Shown here: piece after piece, positions 24,556-31,925 of the stretch
Numbering within the stretch: the stretch's first letter is position 1
Layout of the letters: each line of letters begins with the position of its first letter
Assembly (NCBI GenBank): GCA_903922175.1
Contig: CAIXSY010000338.1
Location: 1 to 38,819 of the forward strand
DNA: 38,819 nt
Reading direction: 5' to 3'
Origin: an uncultured delta proteobacterium
GTDB lineage: Bacteria > Bdellovibrionota_C > UBA2361 > CAIXSY01
Program-made: the position numbers and the translations under genes
The notes under the pieces: generated by a model
The model's input: only the letters and a program-made list of their open reading frames with translations
Told to the model about the DNA's origin: nothing
Databases searched by the model: none

Positions 24556-25239
24556 ATGGCGCGCACTGCAAGAGTAGTTATTCCCGGTATTCTTCATCAC
24601 ATTACTCAACGAGGTAATAGAAGGGAGGATGTCTTCTATGATGACGAGGACAAGTTTTTCTTCATGGACCGGCTTCTCTCATACTCAGCTCGAGCTGGGC
24701 TGTTGTTAGCTTCTCACTGCCTCATGACTAATCACACACACCTACTTGCAGTGCCGGAAGAGAAGGATAGCCTTGAGCGCACCTTTAAGCCCCTTCATTT
24801 GGTTTACTCACAATATCTTAACAAGAGATTCAATCGAACGGGGATAAACTGGCAAGGGCGCTATTTCTCAAGCCCGCTGGATGACGAGCACTCTTGGTAC
24901 GCATTTCAGTACGTCGCGCTAAATCCAGTGAAGGCCGACATAGTAAGCAATTTTCAGGAATACTCATGGTCAAGTGCTCGAGATCTGCTCTCCAATAGGC
25001 CCCAGTCCGCGCTCACCGCCGGTCCCAAATGGCTCTCCATGGGGCATGATGCCCTTGCGCAACTTCTAGACCACGACACGTATCAGCCAAACGAAGTAGC
25101 TTTCGAGCACCTAGAAAAAATGGGTGCAAGAAACCTTCCAGTCGGTTCGGATGATTTTATCGCGCGACTGGAGAAAGAAACCGGACGCACGCTTCGGCCT
25201 AAGCCAATAGGTCGTCCGAGAAAGGTGGAAAGTAGGTAG
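24556..25239 (+). CDS. REP-associated tyrosine transposase (RAYT, Y1/IS200-like HUH)
   Basis: A 227-aa Y1-type HUH transposase of the REP-associated group. The start MARTARVVIPGILHHITQRGNRR is characteristic. The HUH metal site is in LMTNHTHLLA (His60, His62) and the catalytic Tyr119 in AFQYVALNPVKADIV. RAYTs recognise and mobilise short palindromic REP sequences as single strands; the flanking arrays here (three units upstream, four downstream, inverted) are the expected substrates. The last residues (RPRKVESR) and the stop codon are part of the first downstream repeat unit, and the DNA of this gene tail is duplicated once downstream. The gene sits inside a destroyed FMN-reductase gene. I see no frameshift, so it may be active. 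Confidence 0.93.
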   Translation: MARTARVVIPGILHHITQRGNRREDVFYDDEDKFFFMDRLLSYSARAGLLLASHCLMTNHTHLLAVPEEKDSLERTFKPLHLVYSQYLNKRFNRTGINWQGRYFSSPLDDEHSWYAFQYVALNPVKADIVSNFQEYSWSSARDLLSNRPQSALTAGPKWLSMGHDALAQLLDHDTYQPNEVAFEHLEKMGARNLPVGSDDFIARLEKETGRTLRPKPIGRPRKVESR

Positions 25240-25392
25240 CGTCCCTAATTTTCCCCAATTTTCCCTAATAGGTCGTCCGAGAAAGGTGGAAAGTAGGTAG
25301 CGTCCCTAATTTTCCCTCGAGAAAGGTGGAAAGTAGGTAGCGTCCCTAATTTTCCAAGAAAGGTGGAAAGTAGGTAGCGTCCCTAATTTTCC
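25227..25392. repeat. Downstream REP array, four 28-bp units
   Basis: Units GGAAAGTAGGTAGCGTCCCT... occur at 25227-25254, 25288-25315, 25328-25355 and 25365-25392. The first two also share about 20 preceding bases (AATAGGTCGTCCGAGAAAGG) that are the end of the transposase coding sequence. The core GGTAGCGTCCC is the complement of the upstream GGGACGCTACC. The transposase stop codon lies in unit 1. Confidence 0.88.
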
Positions 25393-25416
25393 AGCAGCGC
25401 GCGCACGCGCGCTGCT
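25393..25416. repeat. GC-rich hairpin overlapping the hydrolase stop codon
   Basis: A perfect 11-bp stem (AGCAGCGCGCG/CGCGCGCTGCT) with a two-base centre. It belongs to the same group as hairpins at 14902, 18452, 31776 and 37844. The TAG stop of the minus-strand hydrolase gene lies at its right edge. It lacks a T-run, so it is not an obvious terminator. Confidence 0.7.
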
Positions 25417-26206
25417 AGCGGAGCCTAAGCTGCCCCATCCTACGCAGGCACCCCAACACCCCCAGCCGCCGGCCCACCCGCACAAGCTCACTGGCGGGAG
25501 AGGTAAGAAGGACACGGCGCATCTCGGCCGAGGGGTGCGTCTGGTCAAAGCTACCGCCGTAAAAGGTGGCATAGGCTCCGATTCGCTCCTCCTCACCAGC
25601 AATCGGCAGTGGATCGGTGCCATAGATGCACGAGATGCCGCGCTCTGCGGCTATATCGTAGAGTCCGGGCGTGGGGTACCCGCTGGGGCGAAGCGCAGGA
25701 TCTGAGATTAGGCACGAACCTCGACCTTCCTGCTCTAAGAGCCGGAGCATAATCTCCCGTCGCTCCCCTAGCCACTTTCCAAGAGCCCAGGGGTAACTCA
25801 AAACAGCACCTGCTTCTAGGTAGCGCGTCCGCGCTTCGGATATGGGAGTTCCGTCGGGAACGATTACGTCGACCAACAGGGCGTGAGCCTCCAAGCGCTC
25901 AGCACAGGCCACCTGTCGTCCCGAAAAAACCAACAATGGCGGATACTTAGATGATGTCACGGACAAGCACTGACTGCCGTCTAGCGGACAGAGCTCAAAT
26001 CCGCTCAGCGCGAAGTGGCGATCTGCCAAGCTTCTAAAAAAGCTACATTGCTCACGCTCGGTAAGAATTATGGCCCGCGTGGCCCCCATCGCCGACGGCC
26101 CTATTTGGGTCAAAATATGGGTGAAGTTCTTGTGCACCGAGGCCAGCAGGCGCGACAGGTCGTAATTTTTGTAAATATGGACATGCGAGTCTAAAATTAG
26201 TGGCAT
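25415..26206 (-). CDS. Amidohydrolase-like metal-dependent hydrolase (TIM-barrel)
   Basis: A 263-aa protein that begins MPLILDSHVHIYKNYDLSRL; the D-x-H-x-H pair on the first strand is the metal-binding signature of the amidohydrolase/TatD-like superfamily. Later candidate ligand segments are LLVDVIVPDG, LISDPALRPSGYPTPG and CIYGTDPLPIAGEE, with the last Asp a plausible barrel-end ligand and DPLPIAGEE a likely substrate loop. The substrate is unknown. It is divergent from the methyltransferase-like/CbiA-like operon with 182 bp between start codons, so a functional link is possible. Its C-terminal codons (LRLR and stop) run into a GC hairpin next to the REP array. Confidence 0.7.
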   Translation of the reverse strand: MPLILDSHVHIYKNYDLSRLLASVHKNFTHILTQIGPSAMGATRAIILTEREQCSFFRSLADRHFALSGFELCPLDGSQCLSVTSSKYPPLLVFSGRQVACAERLEAHALLVDVIVPDGTPISEARTRYLEAGAVLSYPWALGKWLGERREIMLRLLEQEGRGSCLISDPALRPSGYPTPGLYDIAAERGISCIYGTDPLPIAGEEERIGAYATFYGGSFDQTHPSAEMRRVLLTSPASELVRVGRRLGVLGCLRRMGQLRLR

Positions 26207-26388
26207 AACAGTGGGTTATAAGGCACCCTAGCGCACGGGTCAACGATCCCGTCAAGATATGAATGATTCTTCAAATATATTATTCCTAGTGGTGTAACCG
26301 CCTGCGGAGTTTTATATTGCCAACTAATTCCGATTGCTGGCAATCTGAAGATAGGATTGGTTTTTTTGATTTTATAGCGAAGGTCGTT

Positions 26389-27552
26389 ATGGTGAATTCC
26401 GCCTTACGGGTTGTTGAAGGATCTCCTTTTTACAGGGAGGAAGTAGAGCTTTGGTCAGAGGAGTCTCCCGAAGTTAGCCATTCGTTACATGGACTGATCT
26501 CCTACCCGGAGAGTTTCAACGCGGAGTTGCCCGGTTATTTTATCAGAAAATATACCAAGCGAGGGCAGGTCGTGCTCGATCCTTTCTCTGGATCCGGTGC
26601 CACGGCGCTAGAAGCAGCCATGCAGGGCAGAGTCGCCTTCGCCAGTGATATAAGCCCCTTGGCGCAACTTATAACGGCAGTTAAGCTATCGCCAGCAGAC
26701 ATCACCGAGGTTACCTTGCGTTTGCAGCGAATCAACTTTCGCCGTCCAATCAACCTCGATCTTTATCGCGCCAGGTTCGCCCCTTTCTACGACGTCGACA
26801 CCTTCCGCGAGATATGCAATTTGCGGGCTTTTTTAAGTGAGCAGAGCGACCGCGTGTCGTCTTTTATCTCAGCCGTAGCGATCTCACTCCTGCACGGGCA
26901 TAGCGCCGGGTATTTTTCGGTTTATTCTTTTCCTCAGATATCACTTACCTCGGAGGAGCAAGAGGTCGTCAACTTAAAACGTAGGCAGGTGGCCGACTAT
27001 CGCGCCATAGTGCCACGTATCCTTCGAAAAACCGCATCCGTTCTGCGCGATGGCTGGCCAAGCACCGTGCGTGCCCTGGACAAGTCGCATCGCACCTCGG
27101 TCTGTGATGCGCGAAATCTCGACTACGTGCCGACGGCATCAGTCGATCTGATGGTAACGGCCCCCATTGTCCCAGGCGCCAAGGATTTTACCTCTGAGCT
27201 TTGGCTGCGTTATTGGTTTGCACATGTTAGCGTACCTCAAATTCCCGACTATTCCAGCACGAGCGATCTTGCTGGCTGGCGCGAATTCATGAACGAAATG
27301 CTGCTCGAAGCTGCACGCGTGGTTCGTAGCGGTGGCCGTTGCGTGCTCGATCTGCACGAGCTACGCACGCGCACGGGGACGATCTTGCTTGAAGAGGAGG
27401 TTGTGGATCTCGTTGAGCAGCACCTAGCGCGTTACTGGGGTGTGGAGTGTGTGCTTATCAATACACCAAAGTTTGCTAAGCTAAAAAACTGCCTCAAGGA
27501 GCGTGACACTTTTAAAGTAACTAACCGGCTCCTCGTACTACGAAGGAAGTAG
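26389..27552 (+). CDS. DNA-methyltransferase-like protein with degenerate catalytic motif
   Basis: A protein of about 387 aa with the fold order of N4-cytosine/N6-adenine DNA methyltransferases. An N-terminal HSLHGLISYPESFNAELPGYFI segment precedes the SAM-binding motif VVLDPFSGSGATALEAA (residues about 61-77), then FASDISPLA, a helical insert, and at residue 257 the position of the catalytic (D/N/S)PPY motif. There the sequence is VTAPIVPGAKDF instead of VTSPPY, so both the Pro-Pro and the aromatic residue that hold the flipped base are lost. SAM binding may persist; base methylation is doubtful. An alternative TTG start at 26317 has GGAG 7 bases upstream and would add 24 residues. The CbiA-like gene follows after one base. 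Confidence 0.72.
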   Translation: MVNSALRVVEGSPFYREEVELWSEESPEVSHSLHGLISYPESFNAELPGYFIRKYTKRGQVVLDPFSGSGATALEAAMQGRVAFASDISPLAQLITAVKLSPADITEVTLRLQRINFRRPINLDLYRARFAPFYDVDTFREICNLRAFLSEQSDRVSSFISAVAISLLHGHSAGYFSVYSFPQISLTSEEQEVVNLKRRQVADYRAIVPRILRKTASVLRDGWPSTVRALDKSHRTSVCDARNLDYVPTASVDLMVTAPIVPGAKDFTSELWLRYWFAHVSVPQIPDYSSTSDLAGWREFMNEMLLEAARVVRSGGRCVLDLHELRTRTGTILLEEEVVDLVEQHLARYWGVECVLINTPKFAKLKNCLKERDTFKVTNRLLVLRRK

Positions 27553-27553
27553 C

Positions 27554-28978
27554 GTGGCACAGGTTGCCTGTCCTCGGATCTTGATCTCTGGCATTGGCCC
27601 TGGCGTAGGAAAGTCTCTTATTTCAATCGGCCTCGTCCATGAGCTGCGCAAACGCTCGATAAGCGTCTCCTGTTGCGTGGTTGGTCCCAACTTAGTGCAG
27701 GCCTCGATCCTCAAGCGTCTTACGGGGCGCTACGTGCGTTGCCTTGACGGCTGCATTCTCTCCTCTAGCCAGAACCTAAACTCGCTTTCCCAGGCGGCAA
27801 GTGGTGCCGACATTGTCGTCATCGAGGGCAATGCCGGGCTATTCGACGGCTACTCGGCGGGCACGCTGCGCGGCTCCGATGCGGAGATTGCCGGAATCTC
27901 CCGATCTCCGGTGATCCTCGTGGCTGATGTTTCGAACTTCGGAAATAGCCTCATCGCCCTGATCAAGGGGTACGCTGCTTTTGCTAAGAACTTTACGGTT
28001 GCGGGCAGTATCCTTAACCGCACTGCAACCAAGAACGGGATCGACGACGAAGGGCGCCCCGACCTCCACGATCGTGAGTTTTTCGAGGTGGCGATGCAGG
28101 CTTTCGGCATGCCCAAGCTCATCGGCGCATTGCCCGTGCTCCCCTTTGAATGTGACGTGCCTCGCTATTGCCTCTCCGAGCGGAAAAATCTCTCCGCGAT
28201 CAGCCGCCAGTTCTTCTACCGTGTCGGGGAGGTAGTCAATCAATGCATCGATGTCTCGGCCATACTTAGCCAAGCATCAACCCCGCGCCCAGTCGAGAGC
28301 GGCGAGAGCATGGAGCTCCCCAATCGCCGCCGCACGCGAATAGCGATCGCCGACGATTCCTGTTTTAATCTCTGTTTTCAGGATAACCTCGACCTCCTGC
28401 GCCACTTCGGTGCCGAGCTCGTTTCATTCTCGCCGCTTGCCGATGCCAAGCTGCCACCGAGGATCGGCGCGGTATACCTGACGGGCGCCTACCTCTCTGA
28501 GTATGCAGAGATCCTGGCACAGAACCAGAGTTTACGTAATTCCATCCAAGAGTTCGTTCAGCAGGGTGGCGTACTTTATGCGGAGAGTGGGGGAGCGGCA
28601 TTCCTCTGTGATCAGTACGAATTCCCCGAGGACGACCGCTCCTATCCCGGCGTAGGAGTCTTGCCCGGCATCGCCACCTTCAAACCCGGACGCTTCTCCT
28701 ATCAGGAGGTTGTCAGTGTCGACGACTCGATCTTCGGTGACTCGGGCGTGATCGCCAAAGGGGTCTCCACGGGGGAGTGGGAATACAGCGAGGGGCGCAA
28801 AATCGTTAGGGTTTTTCGCTGTTCCGTAGATGGCAGGAGAACACACCAAGAGGGCTACTCGCCCAGCGCACAGTCAGTGGCAACCTTCAGCTTTCTGCAC
28901 TTTGCTTCTAATCCGCAGCTGGCGCGCTCGATCGTCGAAGCGGCAGAGGTTGTTTCTGGCTCTTCCGAGTCTCCGTAA
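27554..28978 (+). CDS. CbiA/CobB-like P-loop protein with a degenerate glutaminase domain
   Basis: A 474-aa homologue of cobyrinic acid a,c-diamide synthase. The N-terminal dethiobiotin-synthetase-like domain has the P-loop SGIGPGVGKS (residues 12-21), the VVGPNLVQASILKRLTGR segment (where CbiA has GPDYIDP), and VVIEGNAGLFDG. The C-terminal GATase1-like domain has IGAVYLTGAYLSEYAEILA, but the nucleophile region reads YAESGG with Ser345 where CbiA has Cys. Without Cys, ammonia release from glutamine is not expected, and no cobalamin genes are nearby. I infer an ATP-binding protein with a changed role or an ammonia-dependent amidase. The GTG start has AGGAAG 5 bases upstream and lies one base after the methyltransferase-like stop, a tight operon. 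Confidence 0.8.
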   Translation: MAQVACPRILISGIGPGVGKSLISIGLVHELRKRSISVSCCVVGPNLVQASILKRLTGRYVRCLDGCILSSSQNLNSLSQAASGADIVVIEGNAGLFDGYSAGTLRGSDAEIAGISRSPVILVADVSNFGNSLIALIKGYAAFAKNFTVAGSILNRTATKNGIDDEGRPDLHDREFFEVAMQAFGMPKLIGALPVLPFECDVPRYCLSERKNLSAISRQFFYRVGEVVNQCIDVSAILSQASTPRPVESGESMELPNRRRTRIAIADDSCFNLCFQDNLDLLRHFGAELVSFSPLADAKLPPRIGAVYLTGAYLSEYAEILAQNQSLRNSIQEFVQQGGVLYAESGGAAFLCDQYEFPEDDRSYPGVGVLPGIATFKPGRFSYQEVVSVDDSIFGDSGVIAKGVSTGEWEYSEGRKIVRVFRCSVDGRRTHQEGYSPSAQSVATFSFLHFASNPQLARSIVEAAEVVSGSSESP

Positions 28979-29067
28979 TCAGCTGAAATTTCTCACATAA
29001 CACACGAGCCGAGAAGTCGCGCTAACAATTCATGCGGATTCCTTGATGCTCTTTGCGCTGAAAACAT

Positions 29068-29104
29068 CCTACGCTGTTGCTTTTTTTAAAAAAACTGGCG
29101 TAGG
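29068..29104. terminator. Hairpin after the CbiA-like gene, possible terminator
   Basis: CCTACGC (29068-29074) pairs with GCGTAGG (29098-29104), and an inner TTTTTTT/AAAAAAA pairs as well. It lies 90 bp after the CbiA-like stop. The T/A tracts are inside the stem, which is unusual for a standard terminator, so an alternative is another palindromic element. Confidence 0.4.
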
Positions 29105-29112
29105 TTACCAAT

Positions 29113-29520
29113 CGGCTGATAAGGCCCTATTAATTAATAAAGGTGCCAATTTGCATCTCATCTTCAGACCATCTTTGAATTTTTGTAACTGGTCAGCACC
29201 TTGCCATTGCATACAACATGTTTCACACGGAGATCCACCGAGGTCTCACGGAGTTCCACAGGAGGCTGCGTGGTGGGACCCAGCACTACCCCCTCCGTGT
29301 AACTCCGTGAGATCTCGGTGGATCTCCGTGTGAAACATGGCGATTATTGCGCATCTTCCAATGGCGCTGACTAGATACGAATTTTTTTGAGTGGGAAAAA
29401 TCCTCGATATAGTGATACTATGTCTGCGGTTTTTCCCGCTCAAAGAAAATTCAAATTTGACCTAAATCTGAGCGCAACTTGACACCTTTATTAATTAACA
29501 GGGCCTAAGGCTTATAGCCG
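29113..29520. repeat. Palindromic element E, interrupted by a MITE
   Basis: The arms start CGGCT(g)ATAAGGCCCTATT at 29113 and mirror a block ending at 29520; TTAATTAATAAAGGTG is perfectly conserved in both. After removing the family C insertion at 29185-29378 plus one octamer, the two arms pair for about 90 bp each, meeting at ATAGTGATACTAT near 29410. The 5' gap region 28979-29112 and this element contain no credible ORF. The right end overlaps the stop codon of a possible 38-aa gene. Confidence 0.78.
29185..29378. mobile_element. MITE family C, copy 2 (194 bp, perfect 8-bp target duplication)
   Basis: The ends are GTAACTGGTCAGCAC and GCGCTGACTAGATAC, flanked by perfect GAATTTTT octamers (29177-29184 and 29379-29386). 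The interior is dominated by a 39-bp-arm hairpin (29218-29256 with 29301-29339, one mismatch) built of CCGTGAGAYCTCGG-like sequence. It is inserted in the left arm of palindrome E, whose pairing is restored when the element and one octamer are removed. Confidence 0.9.
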
Positions 29521-29628
29521 GCTCGATAGAATCATCCCAAGTGCACACAGTAATAACATCGCGAATAGCACAAGTCCGCTAAAGGACAGCGCAAAGGCGA
29601 CAAGATCTGCAGTCGGTGATTGTTGCAT
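29512..29628 (-). CDS. Possible 38-residue single-pass membrane protein
   Basis: An ORF below the track cut-off, divergent from hflX. It encodes MQQSPTADLVAFALSFSG followed by a strongly hydrophobic stretch (LVLFAMLLLCALGMIL) and SSRL. One transmembrane helix of about 22 residues fills most of the protein. A TATAGT hexamer about 20 bases upstream of the ATG could be a -10 box, but I see no clear Shine-Dalgarno. The last codons and the TAA lie in the end of palindromic element E. It could be chance coding in a T-rich region; no family is recognised. Confidence 0.35.
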   Translation of the reverse strand: MQQSPTADLVAFALSFSGLVLFAMLLLCALGMILSSRL

Positions 29629-29698
29629 AAACTTAAGCTTGCGATACTATACCATTCTGGTTTGCTAGGCGTAAGATATTCAATTGTTATAGGAGATC

Positions 29699-31396
29699 GT
29701 GGCGCAACATTTAACTGGTAACACCAAGGGCCTGGCCCCTTCAGAGATTCGCCGGATTGAGCGGTTGTTCGAACGTAAGGTCGATAAGGATGAGCTTGTG
29801 CCATTCGACCTAGCGCGCGAGCTATTCCAAACGGCAGCCAGCTTGCGCCGTCGCCTCGGTGTGATTATCTCCCGGGATGGCAAGGTAGTTGAGGTTGCTG
29901 TCGGCACCAAAGACATTCTTTATTTACCAGACCTAGGGCGATATCGCTTGGGCAAGGGGCGTCTGCGGCGGCTGAGACTCGTTTTTAGTGATTTAAGTAA
30001 TCGCGGCGACGTCGCCCAGATCCCGCCAGATATCTACACAGACCTAGAAAGGCTACGCCTCGATATGGTGGTAAGCGTTAAGGAGGTCCAGAATCGCGTT
30101 CAGGTGTCCTACGCCCACATCATAAAGCTTGAAGCCCAAGGTCTCGCCACTACCCACACCGAGCGAGTAAAAGACCTCTCGCTTTTCAGTCTCGACTTTT
30201 CGACCTTCATGGAGGAGCTCGAGGCTGGGTTGGATAGCAGCGGAACAGCCGAGCACATTCAGCAGGGCAAGGACCGCGCAGTTCTCGTTGGCGTTTATGG
30301 CGGTGGGCGAGACGCGGCAGCCTCGATGGCTGAGCTAGACGAACTCTGTCGCACCGCCGGCGTCCAGGTCGTTGATCGAGTGATTCAGCACCGCGCTCCC
30401 GACCCGAAAACGTTGCTCGGTAAGGGCAAGCTTGAGGAGGTCGTCCTGCGATGCCTGCGCCTTGGAGCTGATATTTTGATATTCGACGAGCAGCTTAAGC
30501 CTGGACAATGGCGTATCATTACCAACTCGACCGAACTCAAGGTGCTCGACCGCAGCATGGTCATCCTCGACATCTTTGCGCAGCGTGCCACAAGTAGTGA
30601 TGGCCGCCTGCAGGTAGAATTGGCACAGCTTAAGTATAACCTGCCGCGTCTCGTTGAGAAGGACACGGGGCTGTCTCGACTAAGCGGAGGGATCGGCGGA
30701 CGCGGCCCGGGAGAGACGAAGCTCGAGGTTGGCCGTCGCCACATCCGGGATCGCATCTCCGATCTCGAGCACCAGATCGGCAAACTTAGCCAACAGCGAT
30801 CGCTGCGCCGCAAACAGCGCGAGGAGAGCGAACTTCCCCAGGTCTCCATCCTCGGTTACACCAACGTCGGAAAGTCCACTCTGTTTAACGCACTAACGCA
30901 CAGCACGGTAATCGTCGAGAACAAGCTTTTTGCCACCCTCGACCCGGCCAGCCGACGTCTGGTGATTCCTCCACCGCAGGCAGATGGCGGCGTCGATAAT
31001 AAGGTCGTGGTGCTTTCAGATACGGTGGGATTTATTCGAGATCTCCCCGAGGAGCTGCTCAATGCATTTCGGGCAACGCTCGAAGAGCTGCGGCGCGCGG
31101 CGCTTCTCGTCCATGTTCTCGATGCCTCTGACCCTCAGATCGCGGAGAGGAAAAAAGCCGTTGATAAGGTAATTGAGGAGATGGGCATAAGCGCAACTCC
31201 ATGCCTGGTTGTTATTAATAAAATAGATCGGATTTCGGCCGAACAGGCATCTCTCCTGGCTCGTGAGTATGGGGCGATCGCTATCTCTGCAACCAATAAA
31301 AGCGGATTCGCGGATCTTAAGCGTAGTATCTTAGTTGAACTTAAACGTTCGGAGCATGAGCGTGCGACCAGTGCCGGAGGCGATGTCGATGTTTGA
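29699..31396 (+). CDS. hflX: GTPase HflX
   Basis: A ribosome-associated GTPase that splits or rescues stalled 70S ribosomes under stress. The G domain carries G1 GYTNVGKSTLFN from residue 386, G3 DTVGFIRDLPEEL, and G4 VINKIDRI. Upstream is the HflX N-terminal domain (VLVGVYGGGRD; VDRVIQHRAPDPKTLLGKGKLEEV) and the glycine-rich loop LSGGIGGRGPGETKLE. At 565 aa it exceeds the common 420-430; the extra N-terminal 190 residues (VIISRDGKVVEVAVGTK; LGRYRLGKGRLRRLRL) are seen in deltaproteobacterial homologues. The GTG start at 29699 has AGGAG three bases before it. It overlaps the following thioesterase gene by 8 bp, so the two are probably coupled. Confidence 0.95.
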   Translation: MAQHLTGNTKGLAPSEIRRIERLFERKVDKDELVPFDLARELFQTAASLRRRLGVIISRDGKVVEVAVGTKDILYLPDLGRYRLGKGRLRRLRLVFSDLSNRGDVAQIPPDIYTDLERLRLDMVVSVKEVQNRVQVSYAHIIKLEAQGLATTHTERVKDLSLFSLDFSTFMEELEAGLDSSGTAEHIQQGKDRAVLVGVYGGGRDAAASMAELDELCRTAGVQVVDRVIQHRAPDPKTLLGKGKLEEVVLRCLRLGADILIFDEQLKPGQWRIITNSTELKVLDRSMVILDIFAQRATSSDGRLQVELAQLKYNLPRLVEKDTGLSRLSGGIGGRGPGETKLEVGRRHIRDRISDLEHQIGKLSQQRSLRRKQREESELPQVSILGYTNVGKSTLFNALTHSTVIVENKLFATLDPASRRLVIPPPQADGGVDNKVVVLSDTVGFIRDLPEELLNAFRATLEELRRAALLVHVLDASDPQIAERKKAVDKVIEEMGISATPCLVVINKIDRISAEQASLLAREYGAIAISATNKSGFADLKRSILVELKRSEHERATSAGGDVDV

Positions 31397-31835
31397 GTGT
31401 GAGGTCGTCGCCAAAGAGGAGATCGCCGACAACCTATATCAGCACATTCACCATGCCGACATTCTGCGCATGTTTGAGCAGGGCAGGTGCGCATTTCTTC
31501 AAACGATCGGTTTTTCCAATGAAAGCTTTATTGCTCGGGGTATCTTTCCTGTGGTGGCCTCGGTCAACATCCGCTACCTACGCGAGGTGCGACCAGGGAC
31601 GTATGTGGTGACCTGTGAAAAGGGGAGGTGCGTCGGAAAGTCGCTTTTCGTCCATCAGCGGTTATTTAACAAGCGTCGAAAGATTGTCGCTGATGCGGAG
31701 GTAGAGTGCGTCCTGATGGATGGCGCCTCACGCCGCGGGGTCACACCCGAGGCGGCATTTGAAAGGGCGTTTACGAGCAGCGCGCTCGGTCTACCCTTTT
31801 TTTGCACCATGTTACAGCTATTGATGACTCCATAA
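31389..31835 (+). CDS. Acyl-CoA thioesterase (4HBT hot-dog fold)
   Basis: A 148-aa hot-dog thioesterase of the YbgC/4-hydroxybenzoyl-CoA type. The N-terminal region has DNLYQHIHHADILRMFEQGRCAFL, where the D-x5-H-H/N segment and following helix form the active site, and VNIRYLREVRPGTYVVTCEK follows on the sheet. I start at the ATG at 31389 because GGAGG lies 8 bases upstream; the ATG at 31383 is only 2 bases from it. The last 19 residues, from SSALGLPFF onward, are translated from a palindromic repeat (31776-31859), and the stop codon is in its right arm. The native C-terminus has been replaced but the catalytic core is intact. Confidence 0.82.
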   Translation: MFECEVVAKEEIADNLYQHIHHADILRMFEQGRCAFLQTIGFSNESFIARGIFPVVASVNIRYLREVRPGTYVVTCEKGRCVGKSLFVHQRLFNKRRKIVADAEVECVLMDGASRRGVTPEAAFERAFTSSALGLPFFCTMLQLLMTP

Positions 31836-31859
31836 AAAGGGTAGACCAAGCGCGCTGCT
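31776..31859. repeat. 84-bp palindrome with 26-bp arms inside the thioesterase 3' end
   Basis: The arms 31776-31801 and 31834-31859 pair with one mismatch; they start AGCAGCGCGCT and end CTACCCTTTTT, combining the GC-hairpin motif with the CTACCCTTTT seen at 10346-10355. The common tail CTAGCCCACCTTCGGTGCGA follows to 31880. On the plus strand the right arm supplies the TAA of the thioesterase gene. Confidence 0.8.
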
Positions 31860-31925
31860 AGCCCACCTTCGGTGCGAGAATTTTAGACCAAACACTGGGC
31901 ACTGAGTGGGTAGGTAGAACCAAGT

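Noticed and set aside
27554-28978. Annotation as a working cobyrinic acid a,c-diamide synthase
   Set aside because: The nucleophile Cys is Ser and the GPDYIDP motif is changed; no other cobalamin genes are present. I kept the family name but not the function.
29043-29333. 96-codon ORF after the CbiA-like gene
   Set aside because: It crosses a hairpin, element E and a MITE end, so its frame is a by-product of mobile sequences.
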